Positions 16,438 through 24,739 of a DNA stretch of 64,000 bases are shown here, piece after piece. The notes below the pieces were generated by a model. The model saw only the letters and a program-made list of their open reading frames with translations. It made no database searches and was not told where the DNA came from. Position numbers and translations under genes: made by a program. The stretch's first letter is position 1; every line of letters starts with the position of its first letter. Origin of the DNA: Ectobacillus funiculus (GTDB lineage: Bacteria > Bacillota > Bacilli > Bacillales > Bacillaceae_G); NCBI RefSeq assembly GCF_042429435.1, contig NZ_JBHMAF010000017.1, one strand, 5' to 3'.

Positions 16438-18591
16438 CTATTTATCAAATAGAAACTGTATTTTATTGTCCTTCCACTCCAGCCTCGCATCAAAAGTCTT
16501 TTCGCTCTTTTTAAACCCCTTAATTACATCTGTCCTTCCTGTTTCAAGAAGCTTTTTTACATTTGTCACCGACAGCTTTTTTCCTAATATTTTTTTAGAA
16601 ACTGTAAAGCTGCATTTTGTTTTTGCATAGTGGGAGCAACCATAAAAATCGCCCTTATCAACAACATTTTCTCCGCACAATTTACAAGATCCAACTTTCT
16701 TGCCAAATGACGCCTTCGATTTTGTCTGCTCGATCGCACCCGTATCAATGCCAGAAAATGTCCACTGCGCAGACATTTGTACAGCATCCTCGATAATTTT
16801 AGCGGATAGCTTTTTAACTTGCTCCATAAAACTTGCGGCAGATGCATTCCCCTCTCCAATCTCAGCAAGCCGCTGTTCCCACTTTGCTGTCATTTCTGGG
16901 GATGCCAAAATTTTATTACCGATCGCTTCAATTAAAACTTTTCCTTTATCTGTTGCATATACCTGATTTTTCGTTACCTCAATATACTTCCGGTCCTTGA
17001 GCATCGTAATAATGCCCGCACGCGTTGCCTCCGTACCAAGCCCTTCAGTTTTCATCAGCACCTTTTCCAGTTCTTCATTATCAAGGTGACGACCTGCTGT
17101 TTTCATAAGAGTAATAAGCTGCCCTTCTGTATATCGCTTCGGTGGCTGGGTTTTGCCTTCCTTCACCTGCACATCACACACTTGTCCCTTCTCTCCATTT
17201 TGCAGCGAAGGCAGAAGCTTTTCGTCATCCTCATCCTTTGTTCCTTCAGAAAACAAAACCTTTCGCCATCCCTCCTGAATTTGCTGCTTTCCCTTTGATA
17301 AGAAAGTAGCACGACCGTCTACCAATGTTGTAATGGTTGTATAATCAAAGATAGCCGCTTTATAATGGGCTGCAATTAAGCGTTTTGCTATTAAATCATA
17401 TATTTTCTGCTCATCCCCGCTCAGCTTTACCACATCAGGAACTTGTTCTGTCGGAATTACCGCGTAATGGTCCGTTACCTTCTTTTCATTTACATAGCGC
17501 TTGTTCTGAAGAATAGATGCAACCGGTGTTGGAAAGTAGCTTTTATAGGCATTTTGTTGACTCAATTTTTCCAATATGTCTGAAAAATTGGAAGCTTCTT
17601 CTTTTGTCACAAAGCTCGAATCGCTCCGGGGGTATGAGATATATCCCTTCGTGTACAAGCTCTGCGCAAGATCAAGCGTCTTTTTGGGGGAAAATTTAAA
17701 GGCTCGGTTTGCTGTTGCCTGCAGAGCTGATAAGTTAAAGAGCTGAGGCGGCTGAAATTCCTTTCGCTCCGTTTGGGCCTCAGTAATTTCTGCATTCTTT
17801 TCGCAGCAAAACGCAGCAATTTTCTGCGCTAACTCAGGGTTCTCAAGGCGGGATTCCCCATCCTTATGCCATTTCCCTTCATACTCTTTTCCGTTCATAG
17901 AAAAGGTCGCTACTACTTCCCAAAACGGCTTGGAGACAAAGCTCTCGATTTCTTTTTCTCGTTTCACTACAAGAGCAAGTGTCGGTGTTTGCACACGCCC
18001 AGCTGAAAACACATCCGAAATGCCTCGTTGTTTTAACAAAATTGTATAAACTCGTGAAGCGTTCATGCCAATAAGCCAATCGGCACAGGCACGACTGTAT
18101 GCCTCAAAATATAAATTGCGCGTATCCTTTTCCCCCAGTAGATTCCTGAATCCTTCCCGTACTGCATTTTCAGTTAGAGAGGAAATCCACAACCGCTTCA
18201 TTGGCTTAGAAATGCGTGCTGTTTGCAAAATAGTCCGGATAATAAGCTCACCTTCACGCCCAGCATCGCCCGCATGGATAATTTCCTTCACTTCTGGTCT
18301 TTTGACCAAATCTCTTATCATAAAAAATTGCTTTGTTTTGGACTTTGTTACTTTATATTGAAACTTATCAGGGATAAGCGGCAAAGCCTCCAGTGTCCAC
18401 CGCTTCCACGCTTTATCATATTCCTCAGGAGACAGCAACTCGCAAATATGACCGACAGCCCATGTAAAATAAGCTCCGTTCGGAAACAACTCGCATTTTC
18501 CTACTTCTATATAGCCGTCCCTCTTCCGAAACGAGAATGGCGCGGCCAGCTTCATTGCTTGGTCCGGTTTCTCTGCAATCACAACCTTCAA
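16438..18591 (-). CDS. topB: DNA topoisomerase III
   Basis: A 717-residue type IA topoisomerase that relaxes and decatenates single-strand-containing DNA. It has the N-terminal Toprim domain (VVIAEKPDQA; acidic HAGDAGREGE near 101-110), the catalytic tyrosine in KGYISYPRSDSSF near residue 315, the GTEATRAGII clamp motif near 520, and one C-terminal zinc ribbon (CKLCGE...GCSHYAKTKCSF). Length fits TopB rather than TopA. The start is TTG at 18591 with only a weak ribosome binding site; in-frame stops lie just upstream. Monocistronic. Confidence 0.93.
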   Translation of the reverse strand: MKVVIAEKPDQAMKLAAPFSFRKRDGYIEVGKCELFPNGAYFTWAVGHICELLSPEEYDKAWKRWTLEALPLIPDKFQYKVTKSKTKQFFMIRDLVKRPEVKEIIHAGDAGREGELIIRTILQTARISKPMKRLWISSLTENAVREGFRNLLGEKDTRNLYFEAYSRACADWLIGMNASRVYTILLKQRGISDVFSAGRVQTPTLALVVKREKEIESFVSKPFWEVVATFSMNGKEYEGKWHKDGESRLENPELAQKIAAFCCEKNAEITEAQTERKEFQPPQLFNLSALQATANRAFKFSPKKTLDLAQSLYTKGYISYPRSDSSFVTKEEASNFSDILEKLSQQNAYKSYFPTPVASILQNKRYVNEKKVTDHYAVIPTEQVPDVVKLSGDEQKIYDLIAKRLIAAHYKAAIFDYTTITTLVDGRATFLSKGKQQIQEGWRKVLFSEGTKDEDDEKLLPSLQNGEKGQVCDVQVKEGKTQPPKRYTEGQLITLMKTAGRHLDNEELEKVLMKTEGLGTEATRAGIITMLKDRKYIEVTKNQVYATDKGKVLIEAIGNKILASPEMTAKWEQRLAEIGEGNASAASFMEQVKKLSAKIIEDAVQMSAQWTFSGIDTGAIEQTKSKASFGKKVGSCKLCGENVVDKGDFYGCSHYAKTKCSFTVSKKILGKKLSVTNVKKLLETGRTDVIKGFKKSEKTFDARLEWKDNKIQFLFDK

Positions 18592-19090
18592 TTTTATTAT
18601 CTGCTACTAAAAACATAAACAAATGGAATCACTGGTTTATACAACAAGCCTCACAGCTTCCCCATAAATGCGTGCTCATCATGTGTGAAGTTTTTGAATG
18701 ATTACTCTTTGTTTTTAGATGTTTTTATAGCAGGATTCACCACCTTTCTTTTTGGATTCATATTTCCAACTTCATTTTCGCTACCACCGCTTCAGGATGC
18801 TTCTCATTTTTTGATTTTGCGGCTGTAACTTAAGTTTTAAAACATTTACTCTTTGCTGCATAGCTGCATATCGTAAAATCCTTCATTCCTGCATTCAGTT
18901 TGTGTTGATCTGAGAAGGTGTAGCTTCTCAGCAGGCGGATATAAAAAATTCTTGCTTGTAAGCAGCATTCTATTTATGCTTTTTTGGGGAATCTATAGTT
19001 TTTTATTTCAGACCTCTTCTCTTTATATCCCATTCTATTATATCGTTTTCAATATTAAGCTTCCAACTGTATAGCCACAGCAACCCCAAC
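18592..19090. other. 500-bp gene-free stretch
   Basis: No supported gene. A perfect hairpin CTGAGAAG-gtgtag-CTTCTCAG lies at 18911-18932. Short minus-strand frames (one with 19 codons near 18720-18780) lack convincing ribosome binding sites. Many stop codons in all frames suggest decayed coding DNA, but no family can be read. Confidence 0.4.
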
Positions 19091-19228
19091 TAAAGAAAAC
19101 TCGCCGACTGGTGAGCCCTGCCTTTGGGCGAAGACAGAGGCGTAGTTGCACTTATACTTTATTCCTAAAATTTCTCACTACGTCGAATTGTCTTCTAGCT
19201 AGAAATTTATACTTTCTTAAAGTGTAAA
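19091..19228 (+). repeat. Family B repeat, copy B6
   Basis: TAAAGAAAACTCGCCG to CTTTCTTAAAGTGTAAA, TTGCACTT subtype, with the compensated stem ACTTTA/TAAAGT. Confidence 0.9.
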
Positions 19229-19359
19229 CAAAAACATTCCATTTTGTGTACAAGATGTATTTCACATGCTTACATTTTTCCTACTTGATATAAGAATATG
19301 ACAAACAACACTACGAATACAATGCTTTGAGTAATATATTCTAACGAGGAGGGACTGCT

Positions 19360-20646
19360 GTGGGGAAACGCGCATGGATTAGCTTGCCTATTATTATCGT
19401 GCTTCTTGCTGGCATTGCTGCAACAGTTATTCTAGGCAATACAAAGATTGATGCGACAAATGTAAAAGATGCAAAACGAATTGCTGCTTATGCAGAGCCT
19501 GCTGTTGTTCAGGTTTATAACTATGCAGTTATAAATTGGGACTTTTCAGCTGTGGAAGCATTTCAGTATTACGCTGCTACGGAACAGGAATATAATTACC
19601 TGGGTGCGATAAATGAGTACTTTGTTGCGACAGAGGGACGGTCCTATGTAGGTGGTCGCGGTTCTGGAGCTATTATAAGTTCAAATGGTTATATCGTAAC
19701 AAATGCTCATGTTGTTGATGCAACAAGAAAAAATGATGATGAGCTCATCATGGCAGGGCTAGAAAGCACAGCATCTGAAATTGCAGACATATACAGCCTC
19801 GATCCTTCTCTTGTTTATGCTTATTTAGTCTACACCCTCAATTTTACATCCATACAGCGGGTGCAAAAGGTAGTTTTACCAAGCGGGGAAGTCTATGACA
19901 GCGATACTAAGGCATTCGGGGCTCCTATCGGGGAAGGAAAAGATGTAGCCGTTATCAAAATTGATGCGAACAATTTACCGACACTTCAGCTTGGGAATTC
20001 CGATGCTGTAGAGCTGCAGGATGACATATGGGTTATCGGTTATCCAGGCGCCGCCGAGTTACGTGAACTATCTGAGGATTCGCAGATTGTATCTACGATA
20101 GCTGCCGGGCAGGTTTCAGCAAAGGATAAGAAGTCCGAGCAAGGAAGCCCACTCATTCAAATTAACGCTGCAGCCTTGCCTGGAAATAGCGGCGGTCCAG
20201 TAGTTGACAGAAACGGAAAAATTATCGGTCTGCTCACAGCTGGTCCAACCGAGCAACTTAACTTTGCTGTGCCTTCCTCCACTGTACAAGAATTTGTCGC
20301 CCAATCTGGTGCCAAAAATGCTCCTGGGCCTGTGGACACTCTGTATAGAGAGGGCTTAGAATTTTTCTGGGCTGGTTATTATGAAGAAGCATTAGATCGC
20401 TTCCAAAAGGTAGAGCAACTGTACGACAAACATCCTAAAATTAAACAACTCATTAGTGAATCACGAGAAAAAATGGGGCAAAACAAAACCTATTGGCCAA
20501 AGTACAAAACCTATTTCTATATATATGACGGGGTTGCTGCTGTCATTATTATCTTTCTCATTATTTTTGCCTTTGTCCTCAAACCAAAACAAAGACCGCA
20601 AACACCTGAGGTCCCTGAATCGCCGCCGGAAAAAGGTACGGAATAA
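19360..20646 (+). CDS. Membrane-anchored trypsin-like (S1C) serine protease without PDZ domain
   Basis: A 428-residue protein starting at GTG 19360 behind GAGGAGGGA. Residues 7-26 form an N-terminal membrane anchor. The chymotrypsin-fold domain carries the triad His117 (TNAHVVD), Asp195 (KDVAVIK) and Ser277 (PGNSGGP). An insert of about 50 residues (130-170) separates the His and Asp strands. After the protease comes a helical TPR-like segment (LYREGLEFFWAGYYEEALDRFQKVEQ, about 333-360), a second membrane helix (about 383-408) and a proline-rich tail. No PDZ domain, unlike HtrA/DegP. The middle must lie outside the membrane between two anchors; it may sense or cleave envelope proteins. Confidence 0.83.
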   Translation: MGKRAWISLPIIIVLLAGIAATVILGNTKIDATNVKDAKRIAAYAEPAVVQVYNYAVINWDFSAVEAFQYYAATEQEYNYLGAINEYFVATEGRSYVGGRGSGAIISSNGYIVTNAHVVDATRKNDDELIMAGLESTASEIADIYSLDPSLVYAYLVYTLNFTSIQRVQKVVLPSGEVYDSDTKAFGAPIGEGKDVAVIKIDANNLPTLQLGNSDAVELQDDIWVIGYPGAAELRELSEDSQIVSTIAAGQVSAKDKKSEQGSPLIQINAAALPGNSGGPVVDRNGKIIGLLTAGPTEQLNFAVPSSTVQEFVAQSGAKNAPGPVDTLYREGLEFFWAGYYEEALDRFQKVEQLYDKHPKIKQLISESREKMGQNKTYWPKYKTYFYIYDGVAAVIIIFLIIFAFVLKPKQRPQTPEVPESPPEKGTE

Positions 20647-20649
20647 TAA

Positions 20650-20688
20650 GAGCGGGATGTCTTACACAACAAGACATCCCGCTTTTTT
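20650..20688 (+). terminator. Terminator of the protease gene
   Basis: AGCGGGATGTCTT-acacaac-AAGACATCCCGCT followed by TTTTT, a perfect 13-bp stem. Confidence 0.92.
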
Positions 20689-20689
20689 G

Positions 20690-20846
20690 ACACTGTAGAA
20701 AAGCATAACTTTTCGGGGCGATGTCTAGCTCCCAAGACCCAAAATGGCGGACCCCGGGCTGAACCTCCGCAAAAGGCAAAAAGCGCCTTTTACTCCGGCC
20801 CACCCCTACGCTGTCATAAAAGGCGGGCCTTGTCCGCTTTTCTTAA
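20690..20846 (-). repeat. Family A repeat, copy A2 (reverse orientation)
   Basis: Read on the minus strand it begins TAAGAAAAGCGGACAAGG and ends AAAAGTTATGCTTTTCTACAGTGT, that is with a family-B-like ACAGTGT end. Its first three bases TAA are the stop codon of the acetate symporter gene. Confidence 0.88.
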
Positions 20847-22393
20847 TGACCAGATACACCACTCACACCATGGCCTGTATTTGATTTTACAAGAATTTCA
20901 TCAAATTTCTCCTGACTTGCTTTTTTGCTTGATAATACTGTACCTAAATACGCTGCAAGAAATCCAAGAGGAATAGAGATAATCCCTGGATTTGTCAGCT
21001 GAATTAGCGGCTCGCCAACAAGAATTGCCTTCCCTGCCTCCGGACTCCATACATTTGGACCGATTGCCACAATAATGATGGCAGAAATGAGACCTACAAG
21101 CATACCCGAAACCGCTCCCGCTGTATTAAAACGCTTCCAATAAATCGTAAACAAAATAACAGGTAAATTGGCACTTGCTGCTACTGCAAAAGCAAGAGCG
21201 ACTAAAAATGCAACGTTTAACGTTTGGGCAAAAAGTGCTAACACAATAGATAAGACAGCAACACCGATAGAAGCATAACGGGCCATTACAATCTGTTCTT
21301 TTTCAGATGCTTTGCCGCGCCGGATAATTTCATTATAAAAATCATGTGCAAACGCCGAGGCAGCTGTTAATACCAGGCCTGCTACCACTGCAAGAATCGT
21401 CGCAAATGCAATAGCGGAAACAAACGCAAATAAGAAATCCCCGCCTAACTCCCGCGCTAATAAAGGGGCCGCCATGTTTCCTGCCGGGTTTGCCTTGACA
21501 ATTGCTGCATTCCCTACAAATGCAGCTGCACCAAAGCCGAGGAACATCGTCATAACATAGAAGGCACCGATTAGCCACGTAGCGTACACAACGGATTGAC
21601 GCGCTGTTTTAGCATCTTTCACGGTAAAGAACCGAACGAGAATATGCGGCAATCCAGCAGTTCCAAGTACAAGTGCCATGTTCAAGGAAAGCGTGTCGAT
21701 ACCGTTTGTGTATTTCACGCCTGGGTTCAAAAATGCTTCTTTTAACGGGGTTGCTGTTTTCATTTGCGCAAACATCTCCGTAAAGCTGAAGCCAAATTTC
21801 GCAAATACAATAATAGAAATTACCAGTGTGCCACCCATAAGCAGTACAGCCTTTACAATTTGTACCCAGCTTGTTGCCGTCATCCCTCCAAAAATAACAT
21901 AGACCGTCATTAATGTTCCTACAATTAACACAGCAGTAGTATACTCTAACCCTAATAATAGCTTAATAAGTGCACCTGCTCCTACAAGCTGTGCAATCAT
22001 GTAGAAAATGGAGATTGTCATCGTATTCAAGGCCGCAACGCCACGTACTTTTCTTTCCTCAAATCGTGCCGCAATCATGTCAGCTAATGTATATTTTCCA
22101 AGGTTTCGGAGGGGCTCTGCTACTAAGTATAGAACAACAAGATACGCTACAAGAAAGCCGATGCTGTAAAAGAAGCCATCAAATCCAGCCAACGCGATTG
22201 TGCCTGCAATTCCAAGGAATGATGCAGCAGACATATAATCACCTGCAATAGCTAATCCGTTTTGCCAGCCTGTCAAGCCGCCGCCCGCTGTATAAAACTC
22301 ACTGGCATTCTTTGTCTTCTTCGATGCGAAGTATGTGATGACGAGTGTACCAAGCACGATTGCTAAGAATAGTGTAAAAGCTGTAACGTTCAC
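20843..22393 (-). CDS. Cation/acetate symporter (SSS family, ActP/YwcA type)
   Basis: A 516-residue sodium:solute symporter with about 13 membrane helices. Family features are YMSAASFLGIAG near residues 53-64 and the conserved core (FGGMTATSWVQIVKAVLL; HILVRFFTVKD). Strong similarity in layout to ActP/YwcA, which takes up acetate and related short carboxylates. It follows a DUF485 gene by 2 bases, the usual actP-yjcH arrangement. Its stop codon TAA is provided by the edge of repeat A2. A cre-like site upstream of the pair suggests carbon catabolite control. Confidence 0.9.
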   Translation of the reverse strand: MNVTAFTLFLAIVLGTLVITYFASKKTKNASEFYTAGGGLTGWQNGLAIAGDYMSAASFLGIAGTIALAGFDGFFYSIGFLVAYLVVLYLVAEPLRNLGKYTLADMIAARFEERKVRGVAALNTMTISIFYMIAQLVGAGALIKLLLGLEYTTAVLIVGTLMTVYVIFGGMTATSWVQIVKAVLLMGGTLVISIIVFAKFGFSFTEMFAQMKTATPLKEAFLNPGVKYTNGIDTLSLNMALVLGTAGLPHILVRFFTVKDAKTARQSVVYATWLIGAFYVMTMFLGFGAAAFVGNAAIVKANPAGNMAAPLLARELGGDFLFAFVSAIAFATILAVVAGLVLTAASAFAHDFYNEIIRRGKASEKEQIVMARYASIGVAVLSIVLALFAQTLNVAFLVALAFAVAASANLPVILFTIYWKRFNTAGAVSGMLVGLISAIIIVAIGPNVWSPEAGKAILVGEPLIQLTNPGIISIPLGFLAAYLGTVLSSKKASQEKFDEILVKSNTGHGVSGVSGH

Positions 22394-22395
22394 GA

Positions 22396-22740
22396 TTAGC
22401 CCCTCCCTTTATTCAGTTTTTGTAAAATATCGGTGGACAGCTTATCAAACGACTGAGCCTTTTTGCTGTAAAGGATACAAAGTGCCCATGTCATAACGAA
22501 CTGGGCAAATCCGAAAACCCAAGCCCATGTAATTTCTCCAATAGCAGGTGTGTTCAAAACATTAGAATAGGATGTCAGAATCGGAAGGATAAAATAAAAC
22601 GTGAAGAAGAGGATGGTCATAGGAATAATAAATTTCTTTTTCGCTTGCAGCAGCTGTTTAAACTCAGAGGATTGTACAATCTGCGTGTAATCGATTCCAT
22701 CGGTCTGTGAGCGAGCAGCACTTTCTTGTTTTACTTCCAT
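22396..22740 (-). CDS. DUF485 membrane protein, acetate symporter partner
   Basis: A 114-residue protein with two membrane helices (MTILFFTFYFILPIL at about 42-58, and GFAQFVMTWALCILY at about 76-92) and basic termini. DUF485 proteins (YjcH/YwcB) precede SSS acetate symporters and probably act with them. ATG at 22740 has GAGAGGAG. It is the first gene of a two-gene operon, ending 2 bases before the symporter start. Confidence 0.9.
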   Translation of the reverse strand: MEVKQESAARSQTDGIDYTQIVQSSEFKQLLQAKKKFIIPMTILFFTFYFILPILTSYSNVLNTPAIGEITWAWVFGFAQFVMTWALCILYSKKAQSFDKLSTDILQKLNKGRG

Positions 22741-22816
22741 TGTTACACTCTCCTCTCAAATTATATGCCGTTGCAATCATGAGACAGCTAAAATAACACC
22801 TCCCCGAACCACCTGA

Positions 22817-22830
22817 GTAAAGCGCTTACA
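22817..22830. promoter_or_regulatory. cre-like CcpA site upstream of the acetate uptake pair
   Basis: GTAAAGCGCTTACA matches the catabolite-responsive pattern TGWAANCGNTNWCA at 12 of 14 positions, 77 bases before the first start codon. Acetate uptake is a known type of CcpA target. Confidence 0.45.
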
Positions 22831-23084
22831 ATTAAAAGGAGATTACCAAATGCAAATCTAATTTTATTAAATATTCCCTCATATGGAAAGTATTTTAAGT
22901 AGACATTTTTTTACAATTTTCTTTTTTTCAAAAAACCCTAATAGTCATGAAGAGCTATTTTTTAGCCCTTTATTCTGTATACCATGTAGCCATAAGCCAC
23001 TTTCTAGGAAGCCTATGCACAATCGGCAAAATTCTTTTATAGAAGGAGTGACTGGGCAGACATTAAATCTGTCCGCTTTTCCCA

Positions 23085-23111
23085 TAAAAAACGCCGCCTT
23101 TTTCAGCGACG
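23085..23111 (-). terminator. Terminator of the 98-residue gene
   Basis: Minus-strand CGTCGC-tgaaaaag-GCGGCG followed by TTTTTT, about 60 bases after the stop codon at 23168. The rest of 22741-23167 shows nothing beyond the cre-like site. Confidence 0.65.
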
Positions 23112-23167
23112 CGAAAGAGTGATTCTTATATACAGCTATACTTTCTATTCTATTTATTCAATGCTTT

Positions 23168-23464
23168 TTAAAAATTGGCTCCTTGCTCAAAAGAGCGATT
23201 GCTTATATGCTGCTGAAATATATTTTGCTGATCAACAATATGCTCTACCGAAAATACAATTACCTCTCCTCTATGCACCTCACCTATAATTAATCCCGTG
23301 TTTTTGTGATGTACTGCAAAATTATACTGGTTCTCTCGCGGAAGAACGCGCTCAACAACCGATAGTACCGCTTCATAAATTTCAGTACGCTCCTGCACTT
23401 CTTTTCCTAGCTTTGTTGAGAGTTTAACAATTACTTCTTTTCCGTTTATCGTCGTTCGATACAT
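23168..23464 (-). CDS. Hypothetical 98-residue soluble protein
   Basis: Not recognised. ATG at 23464 follows AAGGGAGGA. Mixed alpha/beta, no membrane segment: RTTINGKEVIVKLS at the start, LSVVERVLPRENQYNFAVHHK in the middle, GEVIVFSVEHIVDQQNIFQQH near the end. It is a single gene closed by its own terminator. Confidence 0.6.
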   Translation of the reverse strand: MYRTTINGKEVIVKLSTKLGKEVQERTEIYEAVLSVVERVLPRENQYNFAVHHKNTGLIIGEVHRGEVIVFSVEHIVDQQNIFQQHISNRSFEQGANF

Positions 23465-23721
23465 ACTCGTATCCTCCCTTTAAGCATACTAACCAGCCGT
23501 ACTTTCTTATACAAGAAGAGATTGTGCTACATGTACAAAAAAACAGGTTAGCTTTGTTTTGAAGAATGTGCTTCCTTACAAAAATATTCCCTTTCCAACA
23601 ATCTCCCCCAAGGTAACCTCAGTCCCTTGCAGAAACCTGTTTCTTATTCATCTATATTCCATTCTAAACATAAAAAACCCTTGTTTATTCTTCACAAAAT
23701 TTGCAGCAAAAATAAAATTTT
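23465..23721. other. Intergenic stretch, nothing recognised
   Basis: AT-rich, no gene and no strong hairpin before the degenerate repeat B7. The frame starting at 23882 has no ribosome binding site and crosses a regulatory hairpin. Confidence 0.4.
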
Positions 23722-23839
23722 TAAAGAAAATTCACTGATTGTGAAAACGGAGGTGTAGTTGCATTTACAATTTTTCATAAAATTCCCTAATATGTAAAAT
23801 TAAACTGATACATAGAAATTTATATATTAAATTGTAAAC
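23722..23839 (+). repeat. Degenerate, AT-enriched family B copy (B7)
   Basis: TTAAAGAAAATTCACTGATT...GGAGGTGTAGTTGCATTTACA...CATAAAATTCCC...AGAAATTTATA...AAATTGTAAAC aligns to the family B order of blocks with many changes, mostly to A or T. It appears to be an old copy. It is the only one of the 17 that has diverged this far. Confidence 0.65.
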
Positions 23840-24006
23840 AAATAACTCAAAAATTTCCCTAATTCAATTCTTTTCCCTAGCATGTCTGTTTTGTATAAAA
23901 ATCAAACACGAAATCCTAATTCCCCTCCCTTTGTTATATATAAAATAGCAGGCATATTGATTAACGAGAAAAACCAAAAAATACATACGCATTTCCTAAG
24001 ATTAAA

Positions 24007-24056
24007 AAACACCTCCTATGCGCAAACTACATGTAGTAACTCGCAGGAGGTGTTTT
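24007..24056 (+). promoter_or_regulatory. Hairpin that sequesters the ribosome binding site of the DUF2564 gene
   Basis: AAACACCTCCT..GCG pairs with CGC.AGGAGGTGTTT, so the ribosome binding site GGAGGTG (24046-24052) is the 3' arm of a 14-bp stem. The loop contains the perfect palindrome ACTACATGTAGT. The start codon is 8 bases beyond the stem. Alternatively this is an upstream terminator, since TTTT follows. Confidence 0.6.
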
Positions 24057-24060
24057 ATCT

Positions 24061-24351
24061 ATGGCACAAGATATACGAGGCGCGGGAGATCCATACCATG
24101 CCTCTCATAATGGCTTTAACGGCTTTGAAGACGTAGGAATGCGGGTGGCATCCGCCCAGAAAGTGGTCGGCTCTGCCACTATGAGTATGGATCCTGCTCA
24201 GCTGCATAACGCGGCCCAAATAGTAGAGGAAGCACGTCGTCAGCTTACACACATGAAGGAAATAGCAACAGATCTCGACGAGGCATTTCTTTCAAAACAA
24301 GAAGAAATGCTCGAGCAATGCGAACACCAACTAAATGAAGCAATGCGATAA
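24061..24351 (+). CDS. DUF2564-family small protein (YpzA-like)
   Basis: A 96-residue soluble helical protein. The core GMRVASAQKVVGSATMSMDPAQLHNAAQ and the following amphipathic helices match DUF2564, a Bacillaceae-only family with B. subtilis YpzA near sspL; role unknown, possibly sporulation-linked. ATG at 24061 has a perfect GGAGGTG, but that site is buried in a strong hairpin. It converges with the YpeQ-like gene; repeat A3 and a terminator lie between them. Confidence 0.75.
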   Translation: MAQDIRGAGDPYHASHNGFNGFEDVGMRVASAQKVVGSATMSMDPAQLHNAAQIVEEARRQLTHMKEIATDLDEAFLSKQEEMLEQCEHQLNEAMR

Positions 24352-24353
24352 TC

Positions 24354-24512
24354 TTGAGAAAAGCGGACAAGGTTCGCCTTTTATGGCAGCGTAGGGGTGG
24401 GTCGGAGTAAAAGACGCTGTTTGCCTTTTGCGGAGGTTCAGCCCGGAGTCTGCCATTTTAGGTCTTGGGAGCTAGATATCGCTCCGAAAAGTTATACTTT
24501 CTTATCTTGCTA
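24354..24512 (+). repeat. Family A repeat, copy A3
   Basis: TTGAGAAAAGCGGACAAGG to AAAAGTTATACTTTCTTATC. It begins 2 bases after the stop codon of the DUF2564 gene and ends at a terminator. About 85-90% similar by eye to A1 and A2. Confidence 0.87.
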
Positions 24513-24540
24513 GAAAAACCGCCGTATCGGCGGTTTTATT
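24513..24540. terminator. Bidirectional terminator
   Basis: AAAAACCGCC-gta-TCGGCGGTTTT between convergent genes, with A and T tracts on both sides. Confidence 0.8.
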
Positions 24541-24546
24541 CATGCT

Positions 24547-24735
24547 TCATGATAGTTTTTTGCCGTAATCCTTCAACTTTTCTCCAACGGTACAATGTTT
24601 GATACAAAATGATTGTGCATATCGTGGACCGTTCTCCTTTCGGAAATGGCTATTTAGAAAGCAGCCATCGCAATACGTGTCGAGCAGCTGATGCACCTCT
24701 CCAATCCACTGCTTTCGGTTTAACGACTTACTCAC
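24547..24735 (-). CDS. ypeQ: YpeQ-like zinc-finger protein
   Basis: A 62-residue protein with the conserved core NRKQWIGEV, TYCDGCFLNSHFR, GPRYAQSFCIKHCTVGEKLK. The Cys pairs CDGC and CIKHC can bind one zinc. The function of the family is unknown. The longest frame starts at 24768 inside the upstream gene; GTG at 24735 has GGAGGAG at the correct distance and aligns with the family start. It begins 5 bases after the stop of the RNase H-like gene, so the two are co-transcribed, as ypeP-ypeQ-type genes are in B. subtilis. Confidence 0.82.
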   Translation of the reverse strand: MSKSLNRKQWIGEVHQLLDTYCDGCFLNSHFRKENGPRYAQSFCIKHCTVGEKLKDYGKKLS

Positions 24736-24739
24736 TCTT

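Noticed and set aside
23882..24136. 84-codon plus-strand frame
   Set aside because: No ribosome binding site; it runs through the regulatory hairpin and overlaps the DUF2564 gene in another frame.
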